Origin: Limimaricola hongkongensis DSM 17492 | Lineage (GTDB): Bacteria; Pseudomonadota; Alphaproteobacteria; Rhodobacterales; Rhodobacteraceae | Length of the DNA: 64,000 bases | Direction of reading: 5' to 3' | Assembly: GCF_000600975.2 (NCBI RefSeq) | Contig: NZ_KK088652.1 | Location: 372,001-436,000 of the forward strand | Shown: one piece after another, positions 8,697 to 17,292 of the stretch | Numbering within the stretch: the first letter of the stretch is position 1 | Layout: the number at the start of each line of letters is the position of its first letter | Program-made: the position numbers and the translations under genes | The notes under the pieces: model-generated | What the model was told of the DNA's origin: nothing | The model's database searches: none | The model's input: the letters and a program-made list of their open reading frames with translations, nothing else

Positions 8697-9967
8697 GCAC
8701 GCTTTTCACCAATGCCCGGCTGATCGACCCCGAGGCCGGGGAAAAACGCGGCGCGCTGCTGATCGAGAATGGTCGCGTCAGTGCCGTGATCGAAAGCGGC
8801 GAGCTGCCGCAGGCGGCCGAGGTGATCGATTGCCGGGGCAAATGCCTCGCCCCGGGCATCGTCGATCTCGGGGTCAAGGTCTCCGAGCCGGGCGAGCGCC
8901 ACAAGGAAAGCTTTGCCTCCGCCGGGCGCGCCGCCGCCGCCGGTGGCGTCACCACCATCGTCACCCGCCCCGACACCACCCCGGCCATCGACACGCCCGA
9001 AACGCTGGAATTCGTCGTCCGCCGCGCCCGCGAGGACAGCCCCGTGCGCGTGCTGCCGATGGCGGCGCTGACCAAGGGCCGCGACGGGCGCGAGATGACC
9101 GAGATCGGGTTTCTGAAGGACGCCGGCGCCGTCGCCTTCACCGATTGCGACCGGGTCGCCACCGACACCAAGGTGTTCAGCCGCGCGCTCTCCTATGCCC
9201 GTTCGCTCGATGCGCTCGTCATGGCGCATGTGCAGGAGCCGGGCCTGTCGAGGGGCGCGGTCGTGACATCGGGCAAGTTCGCCTCGCTGCGCGGCCTGCC
9301 GGGCGTGTCGCCGATGGCCGAGCGCATGGCGCTCGACCGCGACATCGCGCTTCTGGAGATGACGGGCGCGCGTTACCACGCCGACCAGATCACCACCGCG
9401 CGGGCGCTGCCGGCGCTGGAGCGGGCCAAGCGCAACGGGCTCGACATCACGGCGGGGGTTTCGGTGCATCACCTGACGCTGAACGAGCTCGACGTCGCCG
9501 ACTACCGCAGCTTCTTCAAGCTCAAGCCCCCCCTGCGGTCCGAAGAGGACCGGCAGGCCGTGGGCGAGGCGCTGGCCTCCGGCCTGATCGACATCCTGTG
9601 CTCGATGCACACGCCGCAGGACGAGGAGAGCAAGCGCCTGCCCTTCGAGGAGGCGGCCTCGGGCGCGGTCGGGCTCGAAACCCTGCTGCCCGCCTCGATG
9701 CGGCTGGTGCATGGCGGGGTGATCGACCTGCCCGGCCTGTTCCGGGCGCTGTCGCTCAACCCGTCGAAGCGGCTGGGGCTTGAAACTGGGCGGCTGTCCA
9801 AGGGCGCGCCTGCCGATCTGGTCTGGTTCGACCCGGACGCGCCCTTCGTGCTCGATCGGGCCACACTCCGCTCGAAATCGCGTAACACCCCCTTTGACGG
9901 GGCCCGGCTGGAGGGCAAGGTCCTCGGGACCTGGATTGCAGGTCGGAGCGTGACGGAGACCGCCTGA
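8693..9967 (+). CDS. Dihydroorotase homologue lacking catalytic metal ligands (PyrC'/PyrX-like)
   Basis: A 424-residue amidohydrolase-superfamily protein overlapping pyrB by four bases (ATGA). By family it is dihydroorotase, but the canonical DxHxHxREPG is [10 protein letters not shown] at residues 58-67. Both metal histidines are replaced, by Gly60 and Lys62, and the substrate arginine by Ser64. The usual TDHAPH reads SMHTPQ at 304-309, losing the catalytic aspartate. HVQE at 179-182 replaces [15 protein letters not shown] and the SVHH histidines remain. This matches non-catalytic PyrC'/PyrX proteins that stabilise aspartate carbamoyltransferase. An active dihydroorotase must then be encoded elsewhere. 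Confidence 0.88.
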   Translation: MSTLFTNARLIDPEAGEKRGALLIENGRVSAVIESGELPQAAEVIDCRGKCLAPGIVDLGVKVSEPGERHKESFASAGRAAAAGGVTTIVTRPDTTPAIDTPETLEFVVRRAREDSPVRVLPMAALTKGRDGREMTEIGFLKDAGAVAFTDCDRVATDTKVFSRALSYARSLDALVMAHVQEPGLSRGAVVTSGKFASLRGLPGVSPMAERMALDRDIALLEMTGARYHADQITTARALPALERAKRNGLDITAGVSVHHLTLNELDVADYRSFFKLKPPLRSEEDRQAVGEALASGLIDILCSMHTPQDEESKRLPFEEAASGAVGLETLLPASMRLVHGGVIDLPGLFRALSLNPSKRLGLETGRLSKGAPADLVWFDPDAPFVLDRATLRSKSRNTPFDGARLEGKVLGTWIAGRSVTETA

Positions 9968-10572
9968 TGCCGCTGATGGAGACCACGACCGCCCTGCTGA
10001 TCCTCTGGGCGGTGATCGGCTATTTGCTGGGCTCCATCCCATTCGGCATATTGATCACCCGCGCCATGGGACTGGGCGACGTGCGCGCCATCGGCTCGGG
10101 CAATATCGGCGCGACCAACGTGCTGCGCACCGGCTCGAAACCGGCGGCTGTCGCGACGCTGCTGCTCGATGCGGGCAAGGCGATCGCCGCCGTCATTCTC
10201 GCGCGGATCTTCGCCGCCGAGGACGCGGCGCAGATCGCGGGGGCCGCGGCCTTTGCCGGGCATTGCTACCCGGTCTGGCTGCGGTTTCGCGGCGGCAAGG
10301 GGGTGGCGACCAATCTGGGCCTGCTGATCGCGCTGAGCTGGCCCGTGGGTCTCGCCGCCTGCGCGACATGGCTCGCCGCCGCCTTCGCGTTCCGCTACTC
10401 CTCGCTCGCCGCCCTGCTTGCCGCGGGGCTCGCGCCCTTGTGGTCGCTGCTTCTGGGCGACGGGCGGATCGCGATCCTGAGCATCGTGCTCGCGCTCATC
10501 CTCTATGCGCGCCACGCGGCCAACATCGCGCGGCTTCGGGCCGGGACGGAGCCGAAGATCGGCGCGAAATAG
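9967..10572 (+). CDS. plsY: Glycerol-3-phosphate acyltransferase PlsY
   Basis: A 201-residue inner-membrane acyltransferase that transfers the acyl group of acyl-phosphate to glycerol-3-phosphate, the first step of phospholipid synthesis. GYLLGSIPFG near residue 18, GSGNIGATNVLRTG at about 43-56, and GHCYPVWLRFRGGKGVATNLG from about 98 are the three conserved PlsY motifs, set among about five membrane helices. Its ATG shares one base with the stop of the PyrC-like gene (TGATG), so it is the third gene of a pyrB operon. The pairing of pyrimidine and lipid genes is probably only transcriptional. Confidence 0.94.
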   Translation: MPLMETTTALLILWAVIGYLLGSIPFGILITRAMGLGDVRAIGSGNIGATNVLRTGSKPAAVATLLLDAGKAIAAVILARIFAAEDAAQIAGAAAFAGHCYPVWLRFRGGKGVATNLGLLIALSWPVGLAACATWLAAAFAFRYSSLAALLAAGLAPLWSLLLGDGRIAILSIVLALILYARHAANIARLRAGTEPKIGAK

Positions 10573-10675
10573 CCTGTTTCCAGGCGGTGAATTGCATCCG
10601 GGCCGCGATGCGGCGATTGTCGACGCACCGCGCGGCCCGCGTGGCGCGTCAACATGCCTGCGGATCGACCCCACC

Positions 10676-10981
10676 ATGCCCGACACACCGCAACAGCCAG
10701 ATACAGCGCCCGCCGGGACCAAGAGCCTGTCGACGGCGATGCTGCTGGCGCTGTTTCTCGGCCCGTTCGGCGCGCACCGCTTCTACATGGGGCGCAAGGG
10801 GTCGGCGGCGATGATGCTGATGCTGGCGGTCACCATCGTCGGGCTGCTGGTGACGGTGGTGTGGCTGATGATCGACCTGCCGCGGATTCCCGCCATGATC
10901 CGCCGCCATAACGACCTGCTCGACCGGCGCCGCGACATCGAGCATCGCAGCCGCTCGCATGGTTTCCCGATGCTGAGCTGA
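10676..10981 (+). CDS. TM2 domain-containing small membrane protein
   Basis: A 101-residue protein with the TM2 domain: LLALFLGPFGAHRFYMGRKG at about 23-42 carries the conserved FLG..G.HRFY..G pattern of the first helix and loop, and a second hydrophobic helix follows (about 47-66). The C-terminal 35 residues are polar and rich in arginine and aspartate. TM2 proteins are of unknown molecular function. I start at ATG 10676 (MPDTPQQPD), which gives a short cytoplasmic tail before the first helix; the frame open from 10505 has no family features. It is convergent with gshA, 35 bases away. Confidence 0.85.
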   Translation: MPDTPQQPDTAPAGTKSLSTAMLLALFLGPFGAHRFYMGRKGSAAMMLMLAVTIVGLLVTVVWLMIDLPRIPAMIRRHNDLLDRRRDIEHRSRSHGFPMLS

Positions 10982-11016
10982 CGCCGGGGGCGCGTCATGC
11001 CCCCGGCAGCCTCGGC

Positions 11017-12387
11017 TCAGTAGGAATGTGCGGCGTAGATCCGACGCAGATCGCCGCCCCAATCGCCGTGATACTCGGCCAGAAGCTCGTCTGCGGGGGT
11101 GCGCCCGGTCTCGACGCTTTCCTTGAGCGCGGCGAGAAAATGCGTCTCGTCGGGCACCAGCCCGCCATTGCCGGGGCGCGCGCGGGCCTTGAGCCCGGCC
11201 TCGGCGATCCCGACCGCCTCGCGCGCCAGGTCATGCATGGAGATATCGCCGACCCGCCCCTGCAGCCCCTGCTCGGCGGCGGCGACGCGCAGCGCCTCGC
11301 GGGTCTCGGCGTCCCAGCCCTTGACCATGTCCCACGCCGCGTCGAGCGCGCCCTGGTCATAGGTCAGCCCGACCCAGAAGGCCGGCAGCGCGCAGAGCCT
11401 GCGCCACGGGCCGCCATCGGCGCCGCGCATCTCGATGAACTTCTTGACCCGGGCCTCGGGGAACACCGTGGTCAGGTGATCGGCCCAGTCCGAGAGCGTC
11501 GGCTTCTCGCCCGGCAGGGCCGGCAGCTCGCCCTTGAGGAAATCGCGGAAGGACTGGCCCAGCGCGTCGATGTATTTCCCGTCGCGGTAGACGAAGTACA
11601 TCGGCACATCGAGCACCCAGTCGACATAGCGCTCGAAGCCCATGCCGTCCTCGAAGGCGAAGGGCAGCATGCCGGTGCGCGAATTGTCCAAACCCCGCCA
11701 GATGCGCGAACGCCACGACTTCATGCCGTTGGGCTTGCCGTCGAAGAAGGGCGAATTGGCGAAAAGCGCGGTGGCCACCGGCTGCAGCGCCAGCGCCACG
11801 CGCAGCTTCTTGACCATGTCGGCCTCGGAGGAGAAGTCGAGATTCACCTGCACCGTGCAGGTGCGGTACATCATCTGTTTCCCGTGGGTGCCGACACGGT
11901 CCATGTAGTCGGTCATCAACCGGTAGCGCCCCTTGGGCATCATCGGCATCTGGCTTTCGGACCATTCGGGTGCCGCGCCGAGCCCGATGAAGCCCACGCC
12001 GATCTCGTCGGCGATCTCCTTCACCTCGGCGAGGTGGCTGTTCACCTCGTCGCAGGTCTGGTGGATCGTCTCCAAGGGCGCGCCCGACAATTCGAACTGT
12101 CCGCCCGGCTCCAGCGAGATGTTGGCGCCGTCGCGCTCCAGCCCGATCAGCTTGCCCTGCTCCTCGACCGGGCTCCAGCCAAAGCGGTCGCGCAGCCCTT
12201 CGAGCATCGCGCGGATCGAGCGCGGCCCGTCATAGGGCAGCGGCTTGAGGCTGTCGCGGCAATAGCCGAATTTCTCGTGCTCGGTCCCGATGCGCCAGTC
12301 GGCTTCGGGCTTGCAGCCCTGTGCGAGGTATTCGGCGAGCTGGGAGTGATGCTCGATCGGCCCGCCGCCGGATTGAGGGATGGACAT
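11017..12387 (-). CDS. gshA: Glutamate-cysteine ligase (plant/alphaproteobacterial type)
   Basis: A 456-residue ATP-dependent ligase making gamma-glutamylcysteine, the first step of glutathione synthesis. The family pattern is clear: WRIGTEHEKFGYC near residue 30, LERDGANISLEPGGQFELSG at about 82-101, YRLMTDYMDRVGTHGKQMM at about 154-172, and MRGADGGPW near 328. It belongs to the class shared by plants and alphaproteobacteria, not the E. coli GshA class. The ATG at 12387 has AGGAG about ten bases upstream; an extension to 12441 is unlikely. It is transcribed alone, convergent with the TM2 gene. Confidence 0.93.
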   Translation of the reverse strand: MSIPQSGGGPIEHHSQLAEYLAQGCKPEADWRIGTEHEKFGYCRDSLKPLPYDGPRSIRAMLEGLRDRFGWSPVEEQGKLIGLERDGANISLEPGGQFELSGAPLETIHQTCDEVNSHLAEVKEIADEIGVGFIGLGAAPEWSESQMPMMPKGRYRLMTDYMDRVGTHGKQMMYRTCTVQVNLDFSSEADMVKKLRVALALQPVATALFANSPFFDGKPNGMKSWRSRIWRGLDNSRTGMLPFAFEDGMGFERYVDWVLDVPMYFVYRDGKYIDALGQSFRDFLKGELPALPGEKPTLSDWADHLTTVFPEARVKKFIEMRGADGGPWRRLCALPAFWVGLTYDQGALDAAWDMVKGWDAETREALRVAAAEQGLQGRVGDISMHDLAREAVGIAEAGLKARARPGNGGLVPDETHFLAALKESVETGRTPADELLAEYHGDWGGDLRRIYAAHSY

Positions 12388-12514
12388 GGCGCTGGCTCCT
12401 ATCGTGCGAGGCGGGGCTACAGGTGTCGCGCATGGGGGCATAAGTCAATGGAGGGCGCGCGCGGTTTCGCGCGGGGGTGATCCGCATCGGCGCACAGAAC
12501 GGCGCAAAGGCGGT

Positions 12515-13031
12515 CTACACCACGGTGAGCCGCGCGGGCCGGGTCCAGACGGTCACGACGTCGCGAGCGTCCCCGTTGAGAAGCTCGATCATCCGCCCGC
12601 GTTTGAGCCCCGGCAGCGCCACGAAGGCATCGAACAGCGCCTCCGCCCCTTCGGCGGTGACGGGGATGGCCAGCACCTCGTCGCCGGTTTCCAGCAGCCA
12701 GTGCGCCGGCCTGCCACGTCGGTCGAGCCTGAGCCTGCGCACCGCGTCGAGATCGGCGGTGCCGCCGGTGAGCGGCCCCATATAGGCCACGCGCCCCTCG
12801 TCGATCCTGAGAATGCCGGGCCCGCGCCCGGCCTGCCGGAAGCGCCAGCGCTGCACGCCGCCCAGCACCAGCCCCGCGCCCAGCGCCGCGAGCCCCCCAG
12901 CCCAGCCATTGCAGGATGCCGAAGCTGGTCAGCGCCCACCACAGCCCGAGCCCGGCGACGCCGATCCCGGCGATCACCTCGCGCCCGCGCCACAGCGCCG
13001 CGCGCGCCTGCGGGCGCAGCAGTTCAGCCAT
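12515..13031 (-). pseudogene. Conserved two-helix membrane protein, broken by a +1 frameshift
   Basis: Reading from ATG 13031 gives MAELLRPQARAALW, one hydrophobic segment, and LQWLGWG. The frame then turns into arginine- and glycine-rich nonsense. Removing one base from the run of six C (plus strand) at 12893-12898 restores a second hydrophobic segment (LAALGAGLVLGG) and a good soluble domain ending VVTVWTRPARLTVV, with a TAG at 12515. The restored protein would be about 171 residues. I do not recognise a named family. The break in a homopolymer may be a sequencing error rather than a true mutation. It lies between gshA and rsmE, all on the minus strand. Confidence 0.65.
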
Positions 13032-13040
13032 GCCCCTGCC

Positions 13041-13063
13041 TTTCACTATTCCCCAAATACGCA
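13041..13063 (-). repeat. Single arm of the GCGTATTTnnGGAA intergenic element (copy A)
   Basis: On the minus strand this reads TGCGTATTTGGGGAATAGTG followed by AAA. It is one half of the element seen as inverted pairs at 20760-20823 and 49813-49878 and as single arms at 17199 and 32253. Here it stands between the end of rsmE and the start of the frameshifted membrane protein gene, and overlaps the latter's probable ribosome-binding region. Confidence 0.7.
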
Positions 13064-13100
13064 GACCCGGCCACGGTCGGGCGCGCGGGGGCCGGGCGGC

Positions 13101-13820
13101 TCACCGCCAGTCCCCGAGCGTGGTCTGCCACAGCGTCAAGGCCGCGACGGCCGCCGTGTCGGCGCGCAGGATCCGCGGCCCGAGGCTGACGGGATGGGCG
13201 CGCTCCAGCCCGCGCAACCGCCCCCGCTCGCGGTCGGAGAACCCGCCCTCGGGCCCGATCAGCACCGCCCAAGGCCCCGGCATGTCGGGCAGCCGCCCGG
13301 TTTCGCCGACCAGTGTCTCGTCGCAGAACATCAGGCTGCGCTCATCGGGCCAGCCATCGAGCAGCTTTGCCAGCTTCACCGGCTCGGCCACCTGCGGGAC
13401 ATAGGTGCCGCCGCATTGCTCGGCGGCCTCGACCGCATGGGCCTGCAGCCGGTCCACCCGCACGCGTTCGGAATTGGTGAACTCGGTCAGGACAGGCACG
13501 ATCCGCGCCGCGCCCATCTCGGCGGCCTTCTCGACGATGAAATCGGTGCGCGCCTTCTTGATCGGCGCGAAGCACAGCCAGAGATCGGGCGGCGGTTGCA
13601 GCGGCCGCGTCTGCGCGCCGATCTCCAATGTCCCGCCGCGCTTGTTCGCCTGCGCGAGACGCGCGTCGAATTCGCCCGATTGCCCGTCGAAGACGGAGAT
13701 GACGCTGCCCGCGGGCAGGCGCATCACCCCCGAGAGGTAATGCGCCTGCGCCGCCTCCAGCGGAACGGTTTGCCCTTCGGCCAGAGGGTGATCTACAAAC
13801 AGCCGGACCTTGGATGCCAT
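13101..13820 (-). CDS. rsmE: 16S rRNA (uracil1498-N3)-methyltransferase
   Basis: A 239-residue SPOUT-fold methyltransferase that methylates U1498 in the decoding region of 16S rRNA. The N-terminal PUA-like part (KVRLFVDHPL, then HYLSGVMRLPAGSVISVFDG) precedes the SPOUT core FAPIKKARTDFIVEKAAEMG, then TNSER near 130. The knot motif LIGPEGGFSDRE near 188 and LGPRILRADTAAVAAL near 210 bind S-adenosylmethionine. The start at 13820 is only twelve bases from the divergent ubiA start, so its promoter must lie inside ubiA or its leader. Confidence 0.94.
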   Translation of the reverse strand: MASKVRLFVDHPLAEGQTVPLEAAQAHYLSGVMRLPAGSVISVFDGQSGEFDARLAQANKRGGTLEIGAQTRPLQPPPDLWLCFAPIKKARTDFIVEKAAEMGAARIVPVLTEFTNSERVRVDRLQAHAVEAAEQCGGTYVPQVAEPVKLAKLLDGWPDERSLMFCDETLVGETGRLPDMPGPWAVLIGPEGGFSDRERGRLRGLERAHPVSLGPRILRADTAAVAALTLWQTTLGDWR

Positions 13821-13832
13821 GGGGCGGACCAT

Positions 13833-14801
13833 ATGAAAGCGGCGAAGCGGATGCCAGAGGCGGAAGACGAAGGCGTCGCCGACGCGGTGGCGGGCAACTG
13901 GGTGGACCGCTACGCGCCCCGCCCCGCGCGCCCTTATCTGCGGCTGAGCCGGGCCGACCGGCCGATCGGCACGTGGTTGTTGCTGCTGCCCTGCTGGTGG
14001 GGGCTGCTTCTGGCGGCGCTTTCGACCGACGGCTTCGGCCTCACCGGCGCATGGATCGCCATCGGCTGCGCGCTTGGCGCGTTCCTGATGCGCGGCGCGG
14101 GCTGCACCTGGAACGACGTGACCGACCGGCATATCGACGGCTCGGTGGCGCGCACCCGCTCGCGGCCGATCCCGTCGGGGCAGGTGCGGGTGGTGCAGGC
14201 GCTGATCTGGATGGCGGCGCAATCGCTGGTTTCGCTGGTGATCCTGCTCACTTTCGACTGGGCCGCGATCTGGCTCGGCGTGCTGTCACTGCTGCCGGTG
14301 GCGATCTATCCCTTTGCCAAGCGGTTCACGTGGTGGCCGCAGGTGTTCCTCGGGCTGGCCTTCAACTGGGGTGCGCTCCTGGCCTGGGCGGCGCTGGCGG
14401 GGTCGCTGTCATGGGCGCCGCTGGTGCTTTATCTCGCGGGCATCGCATGGACGCTGTTCTACGACACGATCTATGCCCATCAGGACGCCGAGGACGACGC
14501 GCTGATCGGCGTGAAATCGACCGCGCGGCTGTTCGGCGACCGCTCCAGGACATGGCTGCGCGGTTTTCTCGTCGCCACGGTGCTGCTGATGGGGATCGCG
14601 GTGCTGCTGGCGGCGCGCGACCGCTCGGTGCTGTCGCTGGTCGTGGCCCTTGGCGGGCCATGGGCGATCGGCTGGCACATGGCGTGGCAGCTGTCGCGTT
14701 TCGATCCCGCGGACGATGCCGGGCTGTTGCGGCTGTTCCGCTCCAACCGCGATGCGGGGCTTCTGCCCGTGCTGTTTTCCGCCGCCGCGCTGGCGCTGTG
14801 A
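13833..14801 (+). CDS. ubiA: 4-hydroxybenzoate polyprenyltransferase
   Basis: A 322-residue integral membrane prenyltransferase that attaches the polyprenyl tail to 4-hydroxybenzoate in ubiquinone synthesis. The first aspartate motif is NDVTDRHIDGSVARTRSRP (about 98-116) and the second is YDTIYAHQDAEDD (about 215-227). About eight to nine hydrophobic helices surround them. I use ATG 13833 (MKAAKRMPEAED); the in-frame ATG at 13851 is an alternative. It diverges from rsmE with an extremely short gap. The polyprenyl diphosphate synthase at 42-43 kb could supply its tail substrate. Confidence 0.93.
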   Translation: MKAAKRMPEAEDEGVADAVAGNWVDRYAPRPARPYLRLSRADRPIGTWLLLLPCWWGLLLAALSTDGFGLTGAWIAIGCALGAFLMRGAGCTWNDVTDRHIDGSVARTRSRPIPSGQVRVVQALIWMAAQSLVSLVILLTFDWAAIWLGVLSLLPVAIYPFAKRFTWWPQVFLGLAFNWGALLAWAALAGSLSWAPLVLYLAGIAWTLFYDTIYAHQDAEDDALIGVKSTARLFGDRSRTWLRGFLVATVLLMGIAVLLAARDRSVLSLVVALGGPWAIGWHMAWQLSRFDPADDAGLLRLFRSNRDAGLLPVLFSAAALAL

Positions 14802-14860
14802 TTGATCCCAAGCCCCCCGCGCCCTAGAAGGCGCAGGTCGCAACAGCCCCGGACCCCAGG

Positions 14861-16813
14861 ATGCGCCTTCCGCCCTTCGCCGCCGCTCTCGCCGCCTTCG
14901 CCGTCGCCGGCGGCGCCTCGGTCATCGCCGCGCGCACCGCCGTCGCCGTGGTCGAGGACGTCTCGCTCACCGAGGTCCGCGCCGCGCTCGCCGCGCAGGG
15001 CCATGACTGGGCCGAAGTGCAGGCCGACGGGCTGCAGGTGATCCTCGAAGGCGCGGCCCCGACCGAGGCGATGCGCTTTCGCGCCATGTCGGTGGCGGGC
15101 GGCATCGTCGATGCCAGCCGGGTGATCGACAACATGCGGGTGGTCGAGGCCGAGCTGCCGCCGCCGCCCGATTTCGCGATCGAGATCCTGCGCAACGACA
15201 GCGGCGTGTCGCTGATCGGGCTGATCCCGGCGGGCACCGACCGCGACGCGCTGATCGCCCGGCTGGAGGACGCCGCCGACGGGCTGCCGGTGACCGATTT
15301 GCTCGACATGGCCGACCACCCGGTCCCCGATCACTGGTCCGCGGCGCTGCGCTACGCGACCCGCGCGCTCGAAACCCTGCCGCATTCCAAGCTCTCGGTG
15401 CGGCCCGGCCGGGTCCGCATCGAGGCGATCTCGGACAGCCCCGAGGCGCAGCGCGCGCTGGAATCCACGCTGACCCGGCTCAAGCCCGACACGGTGCGGC
15501 TCACGATGCGCGTCAGCGCGCCGCGCCCGGTCATCACCCCCTTTACCGCCCGCTTCGTCATCGACGGCGCGGGTGCGCGTTTCGACGCCTGCTCGGCCGA
15601 CACGCCCGAGGCGCAGAGCGCCATCACCGCCGCCGCCGCGGAGGCGGGCGCCGAGGGCGATCTCGACTGCACGCTCGGTCTCGGCGTGCCGACCGGCCAA
15701 TGGGGCGAGGCGGTGGCGCGCGGCATCGCGGCGCTGGCCGAGATCGGGCGCGGCAGCATCACCTTCTCGGATGCCGACGTCTCGCTGGTCGCCGCGCAGG
15801 GCAGCGATGCCGAAGCCTTCGGCCGCGCGGTCGGGCGGCTCGAGAACGACCTGCCGGATTTCTTCGCGCTCGAAGCGGTGCTGCCCGAAGCGCCCGAGGC
15901 CCGCCCCGAAGGCGCGCCCGAATTCATCGCCCGGCTCTCCGAAGAAGGCGGCGTGCGGCTGTCGGGCCGCCTGCCCGATCCGCTCGCCGGCACCACGGTC
16001 GAAACCTTCGCCCGCGCCCGCTTCGGCAGCGACGTCACCATGGCGACGCGGGTGACGGAGGGGCTGCCGGGCAACTGGTCGATGCGGGTGCTGGCCGGGC
16101 TCGAAGGGCTGTCGCTTTTGTCCGAGGGGCAGCTCACCGTTGGCCCGGACGACGTCGCGATCGAAGGCCTGACCGGCCACAAGAGCGCCAGCGCCGACAT
16201 CGCCCGCCTGATGGCCGACAAACTCGGCCAGGGCGCCAGCTTCGACATCGACGTGACCTACGAGGAATCGCTCGACCCGATCGCGGGCCTGCCGACCCCC
16301 GAGGAATGCCTGCGCCAGATCGCCTATGTCACCGCCGACACCAAGATCACCTTCGATCCCGGCTCGGCCTCGATCACCGCCGAGGCGCGCCCCGTGGTCG
16401 ACGACATCGCCGAGATCGTGCGCCGCTGCCCGGAGCTGGAGATCGAGGTGGCGGGCTATACCGACAGCCAGGGCCGCGACGAGATGAACCTCGATCTGAG
16501 CCAGAAGCGCGCCGACGCGGTGGTCGAGGCGCTGCGCCGCAGCCGCGTGCCGGTGGCGGGCTTCACCCCCGTCGGCTATGGCGAGGCCGACCCGATCGCC
16601 GATAACGGCACCAGCGCGGGCCGCGAGGCCAACCGCCGGATCGAGTTCCGGCTCACGGGGGCGCAGGCCGACAGCGCCGAACAGAGCGCCGGAACCGGAG
16701 AGGACGCGCAAGGCGAGGCCGAAGAGGCGACGGAAATCGACGCCGACGCGCCGCAAGCAATGGACAAGCCCGGAACGGGCCCGAGGGCCCGGCCCTCGGA
16801 GGACGACGAGTAA
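14861..16813 (+). CDS. OmpA-family protein with BON-like repeats
   Basis: A 650-residue envelope protein. A hydrophobic N-terminus (residues 1-25) is a signal peptide or anchor. The centre holds two or more BON-like segments, for example LTEVRAALAAQGHDWAEVQA near 36 and FIARLSEEGGVRLSGRLPDP near 348. The C-terminus (about 485-605) is an OmpA peptidoglycan-binding domain, with ITFDPGSASITAEARPVVDD, VAGYTDSQGRDEMNLDLSQ and GREANRRIEFRL. An acidic disordered tail ends the protein. It probably links the outer envelope to murein. The next gene begins ten bases on and may be cotranscribed. Confidence 0.9.
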   Translation: MRLPPFAAALAAFAVAGGASVIAARTAVAVVEDVSLTEVRAALAAQGHDWAEVQADGLQVILEGAAPTEAMRFRAMSVAGGIVDASRVIDNMRVVEAELPPPPDFAIEILRNDSGVSLIGLIPAGTDRDALIARLEDAADGLPVTDLLDMADHPVPDHWSAALRYATRALETLPHSKLSVRPGRVRIEAISDSPEAQRALESTLTRLKPDTVRLTMRVSAPRPVITPFTARFVIDGAGARFDACSADTPEAQSAITAAAAEAGAEGDLDCTLGLGVPTGQWGEAVARGIAALAEIGRGSITFSDADVSLVAAQGSDAEAFGRAVGRLENDLPDFFALEAVLPEAPEARPEGAPEFIARLSEEGGVRLSGRLPDPLAGTTVETFARARFGSDVTMATRVTEGLPGNWSMRVLAGLEGLSLLSEGQLTVGPDDVAIEGLTGHKSASADIARLMADKLGQGASFDIDVTYEESLDPIAGLPTPEECLRQIAYVTADTKITFDPGSASITAEARPVVDDIAEIVRRCPELEIEVAGYTDSQGRDEMNLDLSQKRADAVVEALRRSRVPVAGFTPVGYGEADPIADNGTSAGREANRRIEFRLTGAQADSAEQSAGTGEDAQGEAEEATEIDADAPQAMDKPGTGPRARPSEDDE

Positions 16814-16823
16814 GGACAGGGAC

Positions 16824-17150
16824 GTGAACAGAACCGAGTTCATCATCGCCACGGCGGTCATCCTCTTTGCCGCCTTCGCGCTGGGCTGGTTCGCCAGCTG
16901 GCTGGTGAACCGCTTCACCCGTGTCACCCGCGCCGATATCGGCGAGCTGGACCGCATGGCGCAGGCGCTGCACGAGGCGGAGGAAACCCGCGACCAGGCG
17001 ATCTCCTATGCCGAGGAGCGCGAGGCCGAGCTGACCGGCCAGCTCAAGCAATCCGAAGCCGAGCTGCGCGCCGCGATGGAGGCCTTGCGCGAATCGCGCC
17101 ACGAGGCCGAGGAGCTGCGCGGCTGGATCGAGCGTCATAACGTCGGCTGA
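16824..17150 (+). CDS. Small membrane-anchored coiled-coil protein
   Basis: A 108-residue protein starting with GTG 16824, preceded by AAGGA at a good distance. One membrane helix (about 6-25) is followed by a long charged helical region (EETRDQAISYAEEREAELTG and onward) with heptad-like spacing, so a coiled coil of about 60 residues is likely. No enzyme motif is visible and I do not recognise a named family. It follows the OmpA-family gene by ten bases, which suggests a shared role at the cell envelope. The longer upstream frame overlaps the OmpA gene and is a shadow. Confidence 0.8.
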   Translation: MNRTEFIIATAVILFAAFALGWFASWLVNRFTRVTRADIGELDRMAQALHEAEETRDQAISYAEEREAELTGQLKQSEAELRAAMEALRESRHEAEELRGWIERHNVG

Positions 17151-17198
17151 TCCCGCCCCCGTAGCCCGCACCGGCGCGCCGGTGGCGGGCCGGGCGCA

Positions 17199-17222
17199 AT
17201 GCGTATTTGGGGAATGGTGAAA
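17199..17222 (+). repeat. Single arm of the GCGTATTTnnGGAA intergenic element (copy B)
   Basis: The plus strand reads ATGCGTATTTGGGGAATGGT followed by GAAA and a short G run. It matches copy A almost completely. It lies between the coiled-coil gene (stop 17150) and the uracil-DNA glycosylase homologue (start 17293), both plus-strand. A GC-rich inverted stretch (CCGGCGCGCCGG) precedes it at 17171-17182, which could form a hairpin at the transcript end. Confidence 0.7.
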
Positions 17223-17292
17223 GGGGGCGGCGCGCCTTTCATCCCCAATCGCCCCCTGCCATCCCGGTGCGATCCGGCATAGCCTGCGGCGC

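Noticed and set aside
14480..16957. An 825-codon open frame on the minus strand across ubiA and the OmpA-family gene
   Set aside because: It is antisense to two clear genes and its translation is an arginine/glycine/histidine-rich sequence without motifs, as expected from GC-rich codon bias.
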